Assembly (NCBI RefSeq): GCF_002850255.1
Contig: NZ_CP022522.1
Location: 1,473,001 to 1,537,000 of the forward strand
Direction of reading: 5' to 3'
DNA length: 64,000 nt
Source: Pseudoalteromonas sp. NC201
GTDB taxonomy: Bacteria > Pseudomonadota > Gammaproteobacteria > Enterobacterales > Alteromonadaceae
The position numbers and the translations under genes were made by a program. The notes beneath the pieces are model-generated. The model did not search any database, was not told where the DNA came from, and saw nothing but the letters and a program-made list of their open reading frames with translations. This document shows, one piece after another, positions 9,038 to 17,412 of the stretch. Every line of letters begins with the position of its first letter. Position 1 is the first letter of the stretch.

Positions 9038-9808
9038 GTGAAAATTTGGACAGTAGCAAATCAAAAAGGTGGCGTGGGTAAAACCACGACAACGGTGAGC
9101 TTAGGAGGCATTCTTGCTGAACAAGGTCATCGGGTTTTGCTTATTGATACCGATCCACATGCTTCACTTACATATTACTTTGGTATTGATTCTGAAGAGT
9201 TGGAAGTCAGTGTGTATGATATTTTTGCACGCGGCAGCAGCATGACGAGCGAAGAAATTTTACAGTCTCTTTGCCCTTCGACTATTGAAAATTTGGATAT
9301 TCTGCCTGCTACTATGGCCATTGCTACGCTTGATCGTAGCATGGGTAATAAAACGGGCATGGGACTTATCTTAAAGAAATCGCTCGAAAAGATAGCGGAT
9401 CAATATGACTATGCTATTTTAGACTGTCCACCAGTGCTCGGGGTATTGATGGTAAATGCATTAGCAGCGAGTGAGCGAATTTTGGTACCGGTTCAAACTG
9501 AATTTTTGGCGTTGAAGGGACTAGATAGAATGATGCGCACGATGGAGCTAATGCAGTCTTCACAGCAGAAACAGTACCAATATACTATTATTCCAACTAT
9601 GTATGATAAACGGACTAAAGCGTCGTTGGAGGCGTATAAAACGTTGCTGGAAACATACAAAGATGCCGTTTGGCCAGGCGTGGTTCCTGTAGATACCAAG
9701 TTTAGGGATGCAAGCCTTGCACAACAAGTCCCTGTACAATTTTGTCCTAAATCACGAGGCGTGTTCGCTTATCGTGCACTATTGGACTATTTGAAGCAGT
9801 TAAGCTAG
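9038..9808 (+). CDS. parC: ParA-like ATPase ParC, polar positioning of chemotaxis arrays
   Basis: A 256-residue ParA/Soj-family ATPase with the deviant Walker A NQKGGVGKTTTT at its N-terminus and Walker B DYAILDCPPVLG. The GTG start at 9038 follows AAAGGAATATAG. In Vibrio, the homologue lying between cheB and cheW is ParC, which recruits chemotaxis arrays to the cell pole together with ParP; the identical order here supports the same role. It is not a chromosome-partition ParA: no parB or parS site is adjacent and the next gene encodes a CheW-like ParP. 130 bp separate it from cheB; a separate promoter there is possible but not recognised. Confidence 0.88.
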   Translation: MKIWTVANQKGGVGKTTTTVSLGGILAEQGHRVLLIDTDPHASLTYYFGIDSEELEVSVYDIFARGSSMTSEEILQSLCPSTIENLDILPATMAIATLDRSMGNKTGMGLILKKSLEKIADQYDYAILDCPPVLGVLMVNALAASERILVPVQTEFLALKGLDRMMRTMELMQSSQQKQYQYTIIPTMYDKRTKASLEAYKTLLETYKDAVWPGVVPVDTKFRDASLAQQVPVQFCPKSRGVFAYRALLDYLKQLS

Positions 9809-9816
9809 AGAGCATA

Positions 9817-10578
9817 ATGAGTAAGCATTTATTTGCAAATGAGAAGGTGATGAAGCAGTATCTTGGTGCCCTGTTGCAAGAGGAGCCAGAGATTGAACAA
9901 TGCGAATTATCACCAGTTGCAAAGCTACTTGAACAAGTAAAAGAACCTAAATCAGAACTTGAGGAAATAGAATCCTCAGTCGTAGTTGCAACAGAACCTC
10001 TGGAGTCAGTGAGTGAAGTTATTCAAGAACAGCCGAGTAAATTGGCTCATGATCTTGAAGTCACTGAAAATACATCTATTATCAAAGAACAGGCAACGAT
10101 AGAGTCTGTTTCTGCAAGGGAAGCCTATCAAGAAGGTGAATTTCAGGCATTGTTTTTTGAAGTGGCAGGCTTAACACTGGCGGTTCCGCTGAAATCACTT
10201 GGGGGAATACACCAACTGGGCGAAGTCAATCAACTCTTTGGTAAACCTAAATGGTTTAAGGGTGTGATGCTAAATCGTGAAGAAAAACTCAATGTTGTTG
10301 ATACTGCACGATGGGTGATGCCTGAAAAGTTAACGCCAGAATTAGAAGATACGCTGGATTACCAGTATTTGATTACACTTGGGGATAGTAACTGGGGACT
10401 GTTAGCAGAAAAACTAGTCAACAACTTAACCCTCAAGCCTGAAGACATAAAGTGGCGCACAGCAGATGGTAAACGGCCTTGGTTGGCTGGAGTGATTAAA
10501 GAGAAAATGTGCGCGCTGATTGATGTAGAGAATTTAAACCGTTTGCTAGAACAAGGCCTCGATAGTCGAGAGCAGTAA
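9817..10578 (+). CDS. parP: ParP-like protein with C-terminal CheW-like domain
   Basis: A 253-residue protein with a long acidic N-terminal part (about 1-105, rich in Glu, Ser and Val) and a C-terminal CheW-like domain beginning around QALFFEVAGLTLAVPLKSLGG. It starts 9 bp after parC and precedes cheW by 24 bp. In Vibrio, ParP binds CheA and receptors through this domain and links the array to ParC at the pole. The Pro-rich region of Vibrio ParP is replaced here by an acidic segment. Function is inferred from domain and position. Confidence 0.85.
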   Translation: MSKHLFANEKVMKQYLGALLQEEPEIEQCELSPVAKLLEQVKEPKSELEEIESSVVVATEPLESVSEVIQEQPSKLAHDLEVTENTSIIKEQATIESVSAREAYQEGEFQALFFEVAGLTLAVPLKSLGGIHQLGEVNQLFGKPKWFKGVMLNREEKLNVVDTARWVMPEKLTPELEDTLDYQYLITLGDSNWGLLAEKLVNNLTLKPEDIKWRTADGKRPWLAGVIKEKMCALIDVENLNRLLEQGLDSREQ

Positions 10579-10602
10579 CTAGTATATTGATGGAGTGAAA
10601 CC

Positions 10603-11100
10603 ATGAGCCAAGATAGACTACTTTCTGCAGACAAAAATGCTGATAGTAATGATGAAGTATTGCAATGGGTTACTTACAAGCTTGAAGAGGAAACTTACGG
10701 TATCAATGTAATGCAAGTACAAGAAGTGCTGCGTTACACCGAAATTGCACCAGTCCCAGGTGCACCAAGCTACGTACTCGGGATCATTAATCTGCGTGGT
10801 AACGTTGTAACGGTTATAGACACGCGAGCTAGGTTTGGTCTACAAAGTGCTGAAGTAACGGATAATTCAAGAATTGTGATTATCGAAGCCGAAAAGCAAG
10901 TTATTGGTATCTTAGTAGATAGCGTTGCTGAGGTGGTTTACTTACGTAGCTCGGAAATTGACAGCGCGCCAAACATAGGTACCGAAGAGAGCGCTAAGTT
11001 TATCCAAGGCGTATCAAATCGAGAAGGCGAGCTGTTGATCTTAGTCGATCTTAATAAGCTATTAAACGATGATGAATGGGATGAGCTGAGTCATATCTAG
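10603..11100 (+). CDS. cheW: Chemotaxis coupling protein CheW
   Basis: A 165-residue CheW that couples chemoreceptors to CheA. The whole length is one CheW domain: WVTYKLEEETYGINVMQVQEVL at the start, then PGAPSYVLGIINLRGNVVTVIDTR, the hallmark RGxVxxVID segment, and LVDLNKLL near the end. ATG at 10603 is preceded by TGGAGTG. The stop TAG is followed with no gap by the ATG of the DUF2802 gene. A terminator-like hairpin begins 47 bp after the stop, suggesting that part of the che transcripts end there. Confidence 0.95.
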   Translation: MSQDRLLSADKNADSNDEVLQWVTYKLEEETYGINVMQVQEVLRYTEIAPVPGAPSYVLGIINLRGNVVTVIDTRARFGLQSAEVTDNSRIVIIEAEKQVIGILVDSVAEVVYLRSSEIDSAPNIGTEESAKFIQGVSNREGELLILVDLNKLLNDDEWDELSHI

Positions 11101-11532
11101 ATGTCTGAAGTAGTAAACGCACAAACCGTTTTACTCGTTATATCAATAACCTCAAGCATACTTGCGTTAGTATGCTTGAGGTTTGTTTTTGTGCTGAGTA
11201 AAAAACTACAGAATGCGCAGGGGCAAACAGCGCAACTTTCGAGCTCACTGCAGGGGTCTGAGCAACAAATAGCAATATTACGCAGCGAAGTTGCGGAGTT
11301 ACGTGCCAGTATCATGAGTATTGGTAAGCGGGTGGTCGCAACCGAGCAAGAGTTAAATGACGTTGCGAATCAGCAAGCAGCACAGAAATATGATGACCCT
11401 GACGCTAAAATGTATTCTCGCGCCGTGAAAATGGTGGAGCTTGGTGCTGATATTGAAGAGGTGATGCACGAGTGTGAGTTGCCAAGAGCTGAGGCAGAGC
11501 TGCTCATGTCTTTACATAACAAATCAAAATGA
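11101..11532 (+). CDS. DUF2802 single-pass membrane protein
   Basis: A 143-residue protein with one N-terminal membrane helix (about residues 9-30, TVLLVISITSSILALVCLRF), a coiled-coil stretch (about 35-90) and a C-terminal part DPDAKMYSRAVKMVELGADIEEVMHECELPRAEAELL typical of DUF2802 proteins. It begins immediately after the cheW stop, the usual place in Vibrio, Shewanella and Pseudomonas; its function is unknown, and a link to chemotaxis or the flagellum is inferred from position. Odd feature: the region coding the membrane helix forms a perfect 14-bp inverted repeat followed by a T-rich run. Confidence 0.85.
   Translation: MSEVVNAQTVLLVISITSSILALVCLRFVFVLSKKLQNAQGQTAQLSSSLQGSEQQIAILRSEVAELRASIMSIGKRVVATEQELNDVANQQAAQKYDDPDAKMYSRAVKMVELGADIEEVMHECELPRAEAELLMSLHNKSK
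11148..11190 (+). terminator. Terminator-like hairpin inside the DUF2802 gene
   Basis: Arms 11148-11161 and 11170-11183 are perfect inverted repeats (14 bp, AACCTCAAGCATAC type) with an 8-nt loop, followed by TGTTTTT. This is the shape of a Rho-independent terminator, lying 47 bp after the cheW stop but within the open frame of the next gene. It could attenuate transcription between cheW and DUF2802; translation through it would melt the stem. Confidence 0.65.
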
Positions 11533-11536
11533 TTGT

Positions 11537-11805
11537 CTAGGGCCTGTTGACCTTTCAAGTTTGTTTTTGCAGCAGTTTGATTGGTATTTATACAAGGCAG
11601 AGCCTGCGTAGCATAGTTATTCTATGTAAGTTAGGCGATAACACAGAAGAAATTCCAATCAAGCGCTGCCCTTTGGGTTCCCCTGAGTGCGCTTTGTTCT
11701 TTGTTGCTCAACTTTTGCCTAGATTACTAGGCGGCAAGTCGAGCGTCGCGATCAAAACACACTCAGGAGAACAAAAATCAAACAGCAAAGGTCAACAGGC
11801 CCTAG
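11537..11805. mobile_element. MITE-like element with 19-bp perfect terminal inverted repeats
   Basis: The ends CTAGGGCCTGTTGACCTTT (11537-11555) and its exact reverse complement (11787-11805) bound about 269 bp with no convincing gene. Weaker inverted similarity continues inward (GTTTG.TTTTTG). If the outer TA belongs to the target, the element starts at GGGCC and is flanked by TA on both sides, as for the IS630/Tc1-mariner group. No transposase is present, so it would be non-autonomous. It sits between the DUF2802 stop and the convergent FlhB-like gene. Confidence 0.75.
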
Positions 11806-11822
11806 CAAGTAGGAAATTTTGG

Positions 11823-12119
11823 CTATGCCTTAATATCTAGCTTGCCACGAAAACCTTCCCAACCAGGTGGAAACTTACCACGCATAATGTAAGAAAAAGC
11901 GATGAGTTCAGCAATCACATAGTAGAGTTCCCTTGGGATCTCTTGGTGTAACTCAAGTGCACTGAGTGTTTGTGCTAATGATTCATCCTCATGGATCATG
12001 ATGTTTTTCTCTTTTGCCAGCGCAATAATTTCCTCTGCTAGTTCGCCATATCCTTTAAAGGTGACCTGAGGTGCGCTACCAGCTTCATATAACAGCCCGA
12101 TTGCAGATTTTTGTGTCAT
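11823..12119 (-). CDS. FlhB C-terminal-domain-like protein (EscU/YscU/HrcU family), stand-alone
   Basis: A protein of about 98 residues resembling only the post-cleavage C-terminal half of FlhB, the export switch of the flagellar secretion system. It has AIGLLYEAG, GYGELAEEIIALAKEKNI, then IPRELYYVIAELIAFSYIM. The membrane domain and the autocleavage NPTH motif of full FlhB are absent. The ATG at 12119 is preferred because AAGGTG lies 7 bases before it; an upstream in-frame start (12155) would overlap the preceding gene. It follows the FliK-like gene by 4 bp, forming a two-gene operon. Such stand-alone copies are known in other bacteria without a settled role. Confidence 0.85.
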   Translation of the reverse strand: MTQKSAIGLLYEAGSAPQVTFKGYGELAEEIIALAKEKNIMIHEDESLAQTLSALELHQEIPRELYYVIAELIAFSYIMRGKFPPGWEGFRGKLDIKA

Positions 12120-12123
12120 TTCT

Positions 12124-14577
12124 TTACACCTTAATGTTGATAATTGCGTGTTCATTAAAGAACTTATCTTGAAAACTGGCTTCTTCCCTAAGGCCTATCT
12201 CTGCGACTTGTAGCCCATGAGATGCTAACTTATGTCTGAGCGTTGCCAAATGTGGCTCTGCGAGCTGCTTGACCTGATTGGAGGTGGCTACTAATGCACA
12301 TTCCAGGGCTTTATCCATCAGCTCGGCTTGGGCATGGATCTGACCTTTTTCTGCAAAATCAAAACAAAGACGAATAAACCACACAGACTTCTCCGGCATA
12401 CCAGGTTTCGGCGACTTTTTATATTCACCTATTTGTAATTGTGTTTGCTGTTGCTCTTGTCCTACTTTGGTGGGAAAGAGTAGGTTAATAATTAACTGTG
12501 CTTCGCTGTCTTGTTTCGCAGAGTTGGTGGTTGTAGTTTGTGATTGTTGCGGTTGTAGTTGGTTATGCAATTGTCCTAATTCGTTTAACAGCTCTTTTGC
12601 TTGTGGTTGTTGTAGCGCTTCAGTTGTTTGCTTGGGTGAGGTCAACTTCAGTTGTGGTAGCAGCGCATCCAGTAAAGCTTGTATTTTTTGCGTTGCTTGC
12701 TCATTGCTCTGAGTTTGGTTTGCCACCTGACTACCTAATAGCGACACAATTAAACGGTCCAACATTTGTGTAAAGCTCGATTGAGCTAAACTTGTTGGCG
12801 TGTTAGCAAAGGTTGCCATGCCCAGTTGGCTTTCTAACTGGTTTTTAACGGTGAGCGCGTTGACTGAACGGTCATCAAGCAAGCGCGAAAATGCTTGATT
12901 GACTAATTTCTGCAATTCAGGCGTTTGTTTGAATGTATCTGCTTTGACGAGCTTTTCGATGGTTGCAGAAGCTTGGCGTAACATGTTTGGTGTGTTTTCT
13001 TTTTGTTCGGCCTTAGTCATGGGCAGAGTAAGCAGAGCTTCAATTACCCCTTTAGTTTGATTGCTGGTAGGCTGCGGTACTTGAGAAGGCGTAGCGGTTA
13101 CTTTTGTGCCTTGTGAATGTGTTGTAGATTGCAACTGGAACGTTTTAGCAGAATCTACAGGCGCAGAACTCGCTTTACGATAAAGCGGCCGCTCTAAGAC
13201 TTGTGTCAGCTGTTCAACTTGCTTATTGCTAAGCGACAGTTTACCCGTGAGAGTGTCCAATAATAAGGACAGGGCTTTTTGTTTCACCTCAAAATCAACC
13301 GGTGGCGCTTGATATTTTGGTGTTTCTGCGAGCTGGTGTTGTAAGTAACGAGCAATAGAGCTGGCTAACTTTTCGCTTTGCAAGGGGAAGTGACTTTTTT
13401 GCAACGGTAATGGTTGCTTTGCCATCAGCTCTGTAAGATTAAGTTTTATTTGGTTTGTGAGCTGTTGTAGTGGTGTGCTTGGTTTATTCTTATTGTGAGC
13501 ACTTACTTTCTCACTTTGCATATACAGCACTGAGGTCGAACGACTCAAAACATGACTTTGGCCGTTCTTGACTGGGGAGTTCGCGGGCTGATCAACCTGA
13601 TTTGTGAGTGGCTTCCCAAAAGGTCTTCCGATCAGTACTTGCAACGCTTTTACTACTGTTGACTTAATTTGTTGCAGATTGACTTCAAGTAACGGTTTGT
13701 CATACGCCAGCGTATGTACTGATGCTAAGCGTGACTCAAGCGGTAAGGGGGTTTCCTTATTCACTGCAGTGACTTGTTGCAGCAAAGCGCTAAGCGGCTT
13801 TATGGTCTCTACTTTTACTTGTTGTGTCGATTTTGTGATATCAATTCCATTGAAAGCCGTTTTTACTTCGCCTTTTTGCCATGTGGTTGCTGCAGGCCAG
13901 TTACTGCTTATTGGCGATAAGGTTATTGAACGGTCATGAATGTTAAGTGTTACTCCACTTGGCTGAGGCTTCACCTCAACACTGCTAAGTTGACTAGAGA
14001 TAAGTTTTGCAATCATTGACTTAGGTAAAGCCGTACTAAACAGCAAGTCTTTAAATTGATTGACGACCTGCAAGGAAACATTACTTTGTTGGGCACTAAG
14101 ATGCGCAATAAGTTTGTTTTCACTTGCGAGCAATTGTGCCACGGCTTGCGGAAGCGGTATTTTTAAATCAAGCACCTTGATGTGCAATGTGGCGTCTGGC
14201 AACGTGGTTGCTGAAGACTGTACTACTGGGCTTGGCGTGTGCGTCTTTAGCGTCGTTAAAATATCAAAAAGCTGTTTTGTCAGCGTTACTTGCGCTTGTA
14301 ATTTGGGCGTTTGAAAGGTGACCACCTTGCCAGTTTCATCAATACTAACCTGTGCTTCTGGAAGCTGATTGGGCTGGGTTGGAGGCTTAAGCGCTAGTTG
14401 GATAGTTTGCCAGCGGCCATCAATTGCCACATCCATTTTTAGTTTATCGTTACTAATTTGGATATTCTTCGCTGCAAACGGTTGGTTTTTGGCTAAGTCT
14501 AATCTCGATACTTCGCTATTATCTGTGCTTATCACAGATGCTGTCGTCGTATTTGTTGTAATTGGCAGCTTATTCAT
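12124..14577 (-). CDS. FliK-like flagellar hook-length control domain protein
   Basis: An 817-residue Gln/Thr/Ser/Leu-rich protein whose C-terminal region (KSVWFIRLCFDFAEKGQIH, then ALVATSNQVKQLAEPHLATLRHKLASHG) matches the FliK C-terminal domain. In FliK that domain contacts FlhB to switch export specificity, and here it is encoded beside a stand-alone FlhB C-domain. It is far longer than typical FliK (about 400) and lies outside the structural flagellar genes visible here, so it may be a second FliK-type protein rather than the main ruler. Most of residues 1-700 is repetitive in composition without a recognisable fold. Family assignment is good; exact role is uncertain. Confidence 0.8.
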   Translation of the reverse strand: MNKLPITTNTTTASVISTDNSEVSRLDLAKNQPFAAKNIQISNDKLKMDVAIDGRWQTIQLALKPPTQPNQLPEAQVSIDETGKVVTFQTPKLQAQVTLTKQLFDILTTLKTHTPSPVVQSSATTLPDATLHIKVLDLKIPLPQAVAQLLASENKLIAHLSAQQSNVSLQVVNQFKDLLFSTALPKSMIAKLISSQLSSVEVKPQPSGVTLNIHDRSITLSPISSNWPAATTWQKGEVKTAFNGIDITKSTQQVKVETIKPLSALLQQVTAVNKETPLPLESRLASVHTLAYDKPLLEVNLQQIKSTVVKALQVLIGRPFGKPLTNQVDQPANSPVKNGQSHVLSRSTSVLYMQSEKVSAHNKNKPSTPLQQLTNQIKLNLTELMAKQPLPLQKSHFPLQSEKLASSIARYLQHQLAETPKYQAPPVDFEVKQKALSLLLDTLTGKLSLSNKQVEQLTQVLERPLYRKASSAPVDSAKTFQLQSTTHSQGTKVTATPSQVPQPTSNQTKGVIEALLTLPMTKAEQKENTPNMLRQASATIEKLVKADTFKQTPELQKLVNQAFSRLLDDRSVNALTVKNQLESQLGMATFANTPTSLAQSSFTQMLDRLIVSLLGSQVANQTQSNEQATQKIQALLDALLPQLKLTSPKQTTEALQQPQAKELLNELGQLHNQLQPQQSQTTTTNSAKQDSEAQLIINLLFPTKVGQEQQQTQLQIGEYKKSPKPGMPEKSVWFIRLCFDFAEKGQIHAQAELMDKALECALVATSNQVKQLAEPHLATLRHKLASHGLQVAEIGLREEASFQDKFFNEHAIINIKV

Positions 14578-14680
14578 TATTTTAAATCAAATTTTCGCTA
14601 ATCGGTCGCATCGGATTATTCGTATTACCATACCATTATGTTAGACTAACGCCCAATTTTAGGTAAAGAGAAGCCCAAGT

Positions 14681-15304
14681 TTGCTAGAGATAGACGCCGT
14701 CACTTGTACCAAACAAGATAGATGCTTGTTTGACTCATTAAGTTTTACTCTCCATGCGGGGCAGATCATGCAAATTGAAGGCCCAAATGGTGCCGGAAAA
14801 ACCTCTTTGTTGAGGATCATTGCTGGGTTCGCCAGAGCGGATGAAGGGCAGATCCGCTACAACAGCACTGATATCCGCGATGATTATGATTCATTCGCTG
14901 CCGATTTATTATTTATTGGTCATAAGACAGGTGTCAATCAACAACTTAGTGCCTACGAAAATGTTCAACATTGGCTTATGGTTCACGGCGCTCAGGCAGA
15001 TGAAGAAGAAGTCTATACACTGCTTGCTAAGCTCGGCTTAATCGGACTTGAAGATGTACCTGTGCGGACATTGTCGGCAGGCCAACAGCGCCGTGTTGCG
15101 TTAGTACGTTTGTGGCTGAATCAGGCCAAGCTTTGGGTGTTAGATGAACCATTTACTGCGCTGGATAAAAAAGGGGTCGCCATGTTGCAAACCCAGTTCC
15201 AGTCTCATCTCGACAAGGGGGGCGCCATTTTATTGACGACCCACCAAGATCTCACCGCACATTTTGCACAGTTACAAACCTTGGCGTTGGAGTACCGTTT
15301 GTAA
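14681..15304 (+). CDS. ccmA: Heme exporter ATP-binding protein CcmA
   Basis: ATPase subunit of the CcmABCD complex that releases holo-CcmE in cytochrome c maturation. The 207-residue ABC domain has Walker A GPNGAGKTSL, signature LSAGQQRRVAL, Walker B LWVLDEPFTALD and the switch His in TTHQDL. The TTG start at 14681 is supported by AAAGAGAAG about 8 bases before it and by the usual N-terminus of the family. The stop overlaps the ccmB start. It begins a ten-gene co-directional run through mlaA and diverges from the FliK-like gene with only 103 bp between them, which must hold both promoters. Confidence 0.96.
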   Translation: MLEIDAVTCTKQDRCLFDSLSFTLHAGQIMQIEGPNGAGKTSLLRIIAGFARADEGQIRYNSTDIRDDYDSFAADLLFIGHKTGVNQQLSAYENVQHWLMVHGAQADEEEVYTLLAKLGLIGLEDVPVRTLSAGQQRRVALVRLWLNQAKLWVLDEPFTALDKKGVAMLQTQFQSHLDKGGAILLTTHQDLTAHFAQLQTLALEYRL

Positions 15305-15990
15305 TGCAGACTCAACATTCTTATTGGTTAGCTTTTAAATCGGTTTATGCCAAAGATGTGACCTTGGCCTTTAGACAACGCGCTGAGATAGTCAATCCTT
15401 TGTTGTTTTTCCTTATCGTGATCACCTTATTTCCGTTAGCAATTGGGCCTGAACCTGCGCTGCTTACCAGAGTGGCTCCGGGTATTATTTGGGTAGCGGC
15501 GCTTTTATCGACTATGTTAGGTCTAGATAAATTATTTAGGGACGATTACAACGACGGCTCATTAGAGCAATTGATTGCTTCACCTTATCCATTATCGCTA
15601 TCAGTATTAGCAAAAGTAGCAGCGCATTGGACAGTCAGTGGTTTGCCTATGGTGGTGCTTGCGCCGTTGTTCGCGCTGTTAATGAATCTCGAATCGCAGT
15701 CTCTCAATGCGACTGTACTGACCTTACTGATAGGTACACCGTTATTAAGTTTTATTGGGGCCATTGGCGCAGGACTCACCGTTGCATTGCAAAAGGGTGG
15801 CATTTTAATGAGTTTACTCGTCCTTCCGCTTTATATCCCCGTATTGATTTTTGCAACGTCCGCCATAGATACCAGTAGCATGTCTTTAGCGTATGGTGGT
15901 CAGCTTGCAATCCTTGGTGCGATGCTTGCCGTCGCAATTGTTGCCGCACCAATTGCCATATCGTCAGCTTTAAGAGTGAGTGTAAGTTAA
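15304..15990 (+). CDS. ccmB: Heme exporter membrane protein CcmB
   Basis: A 228-residue integral membrane protein with about six hydrophobic helices, partner of CcmA. It shows the family segment FRQRAEIVNPLLFFLIVITLF and GIIWVAALLSTMLGLDKLF. The ATG overlaps the ccmA stop (ATG/TAA), so the genes are likely translationally coupled. ccmC starts 1 bp after its end. Normal length and no anomalies. Confidence 0.96.
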   Translation: MQTQHSYWLAFKSVYAKDVTLAFRQRAEIVNPLLFFLIVITLFPLAIGPEPALLTRVAPGIIWVAALLSTMLGLDKLFRDDYNDGSLEQLIASPYPLSLSVLAKVAAHWTVSGLPMVVLAPLFALLMNLESQSLNATVLTLLIGTPLLSFIGAIGAGLTVALQKGGILMSLLVLPLYIPVLIFATSAIDTSSMSLAYGGQLAILGAMLAVAIVAAPIAISSALRVSVS

Positions 15991-15991
15991 A

Positions 15992-16729
15992 ATGTGGAAG
16001 TGGTTACATCCTTATGCCAAAGCGGAGCGTGCTTACCAACTGTGTAACACCTTGCTTCCTTACTTTGCCGTGATTGCGGTAGTGGGCTTAATTGTTGGAT
16101 GGGTTTGGGGGTTAGCCTATGCGCCAGCCGACTACCAACAAAAAGACAGCTATCGTATTATCTTTATTCATGTGCCGTCGGCTATCTGGTCAATGGGTGC
16201 ATACTCGTCTATGGCTATTGCGGCTATTGTTGCCTTGGTATGGCAAATTCGTAATGCTGAACTGGCGGTTATAGCCATTGCACCTATTGGTGCGGCAATG
16301 ACTGCGATTGCGTTAATCACTGGTGCTGCTTGGGGTAAACCTATGTGGGGCGCTTGGTGGGTCTGGGATGCAAGATTGACATCAGAGCTTATCCTATTGT
16401 TTTTGTACTTCGGTGTTTTGTCTCTATATCATGCCTTTGAAGATAAAAAATCAGGTGGTCGAGCTGCCTGTATTCTTGCCATTGTCGGGGTCGTTAATCT
16501 GCCTATTATTCATTTCTCGGTAGAGTGGTGGAATACGCTGCATCAGGGATCAACTATCACCAAATTTGATACTTCAGCGATTGATCCTTCCATGTTGTGG
16601 CCTTTGTTGATCAACATAGTGGCGTTTGCTGGTGTGCTTGGCGTGGTTACGCTAATTCGTTTGAAAAATGAAATTTTACGAAGCGAACAACACCGTCCTT
16701 GGGTCCGCGAATTAGTGAATAGGGGTTAA
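15992..16729 (+). CDS. ccmC: Heme transporter CcmC
   Basis: Membrane protein that presents heme to CcmE on the periplasmic side. The 245 residues include six hydrophobic helices, the tryptophan-rich WWD-type motif WGAWWVWDARLTSEL near residue 120, and conserved His residues (FIHVPSAIWSMG and HFSVEWWNTLHQG). Order and spacing match a standard ccm operon: ccmB lies 1 bp before and ccmD 2 bp after. Confidence 0.96.
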   Translation: MWKWLHPYAKAERAYQLCNTLLPYFAVIAVVGLIVGWVWGLAYAPADYQQKDSYRIIFIHVPSAIWSMGAYSSMAIAAIVALVWQIRNAELAVIAIAPIGAAMTAIALITGAAWGKPMWGAWWVWDARLTSELILLFLYFGVLSLYHAFEDKKSGGRAACILAIVGVVNLPIIHFSVEWWNTLHQGSTITKFDTSAIDPSMLWPLLINIVAFAGVLGVVTLIRLKNEILRSEQHRPWVRELVNRG

Positions 16730-16731
16730 TC

Positions 16732-16935
16732 ATGCAGTTTGAATCCTTCAGTGAATTTTTAGCCATGGGTGGCTATGGCTTTTATGTTTGGCTCTCATTC
16801 GGCTCATGTGCATTAATACTGGCTGGTATGTTAGTCGGCTCTATCTTGGATGGTAAGAAGCTAAAGCAAGCAGTTAAAGCGCAAATGGCAAGAGAAGCAC
16901 GGATTAAAAAAGCAAAAGAGGAGTCGCAAGCATGA
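16732..16935 (+). CDS. ccmD: Heme exporter protein CcmD
   Basis: A 67-residue single-helix membrane protein that stabilises the CcmC-CcmE complex. It has the family signature [16 protein letters not shown] followed by a membrane helix and a highly charged Lys/Ala/Glu-rich cytoplasmic tail. The stop overlaps the ccmE start by 4 bp. Confidence 0.93.
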   Translation: MQFESFSEFLAMGGYGFYVWLSFGSCALILAGMLVGSILDGKKLKQAVKAQMAREARIKKAKEESQA

Positions 16936-17411
16936 ATCCTAGACGCAAAAAGAGATTATTCACCGTTGCTGCCGTAATCTTTGGTATTGGCGCAGCGGTT
17001 GGGCTTACGCTTTATGCACTACAAGAAAATATTAATTTGTTTTACACGCCGAGCGAGCTTGTTGAAGGTAAAGGTGAGTTAAAAGAAATCCCGCAAATTG
17101 GCCAGAAGCTGCGTATTGGCGGTATGGTTGTGCCAGGTTCAGTGGTGCGTGATGAAACGTCTTTAGATGTGTCATTTAAACTTATCGACACCGGTCCTAT
17201 GGTTACTATTCGTTACAAAGGCATCCTTCCTGACCTATTCCGTGAAGGCCAAGGTATTGTAGCGCAAGGGACGTTAGTTGAGTCTAATGTAGTTGAAGCG
17301 TTTGAAGTACTTGCCAAGCATGATGAAGAGTATATGCCATCAGAAGTGGCTGAAGCCGTGAAAGGCATTAAACACGAAAAGCCAAAATATAATTTAAACA
17401 GCGAGAACTAA
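16932..17411 (+). CDS. ccmE: Periplasmic heme chaperone CcmE
   Basis: Binds heme covalently and delivers it to CcmF. The 159-residue protein starts with a basic segment (MNPRRKKRL) and a membrane anchor, followed by the OB-fold with GGMVVPGSV and the heme-binding histidine in [11 protein letters not shown]. This is the classical His-type CcmE, not the Cys variant. It overlaps ccmD and lies 1 bp before ccmF. Confidence 0.96.
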   Translation: MNPRRKKRLFTVAAVIFGIGAAVGLTLYALQENINLFYTPSELVEGKGELKEIPQIGQKLRIGGMVVPGSVVRDETSLDVSFKLIDTGPMVTIRYKGILPDLFREGQGIVAQGTLVESNVVEAFEVLAKHDEEYMPSEVAEAVKGIKHEKPKYNLNSEN

Positions 17412-17412
17412 A

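Noticed and set aside
9038..9808. Chromosome or plasmid partition parA
   Set aside because: No parB or parS-like repeats nearby; location between cheB and a CheW-domain gene indicates ParC.
11547..11840. 97-codon frame in the MITE-like element
   Set aside because: It runs across the terminal repeat and has no recognisable protein features; the element is better read as non-coding.
14060..14314. Plus-strand frames opposite the FliK-like gene
   Set aside because: Antisense shadows of a Gln/Thr-rich gene without ribosome binding sites or domain features.
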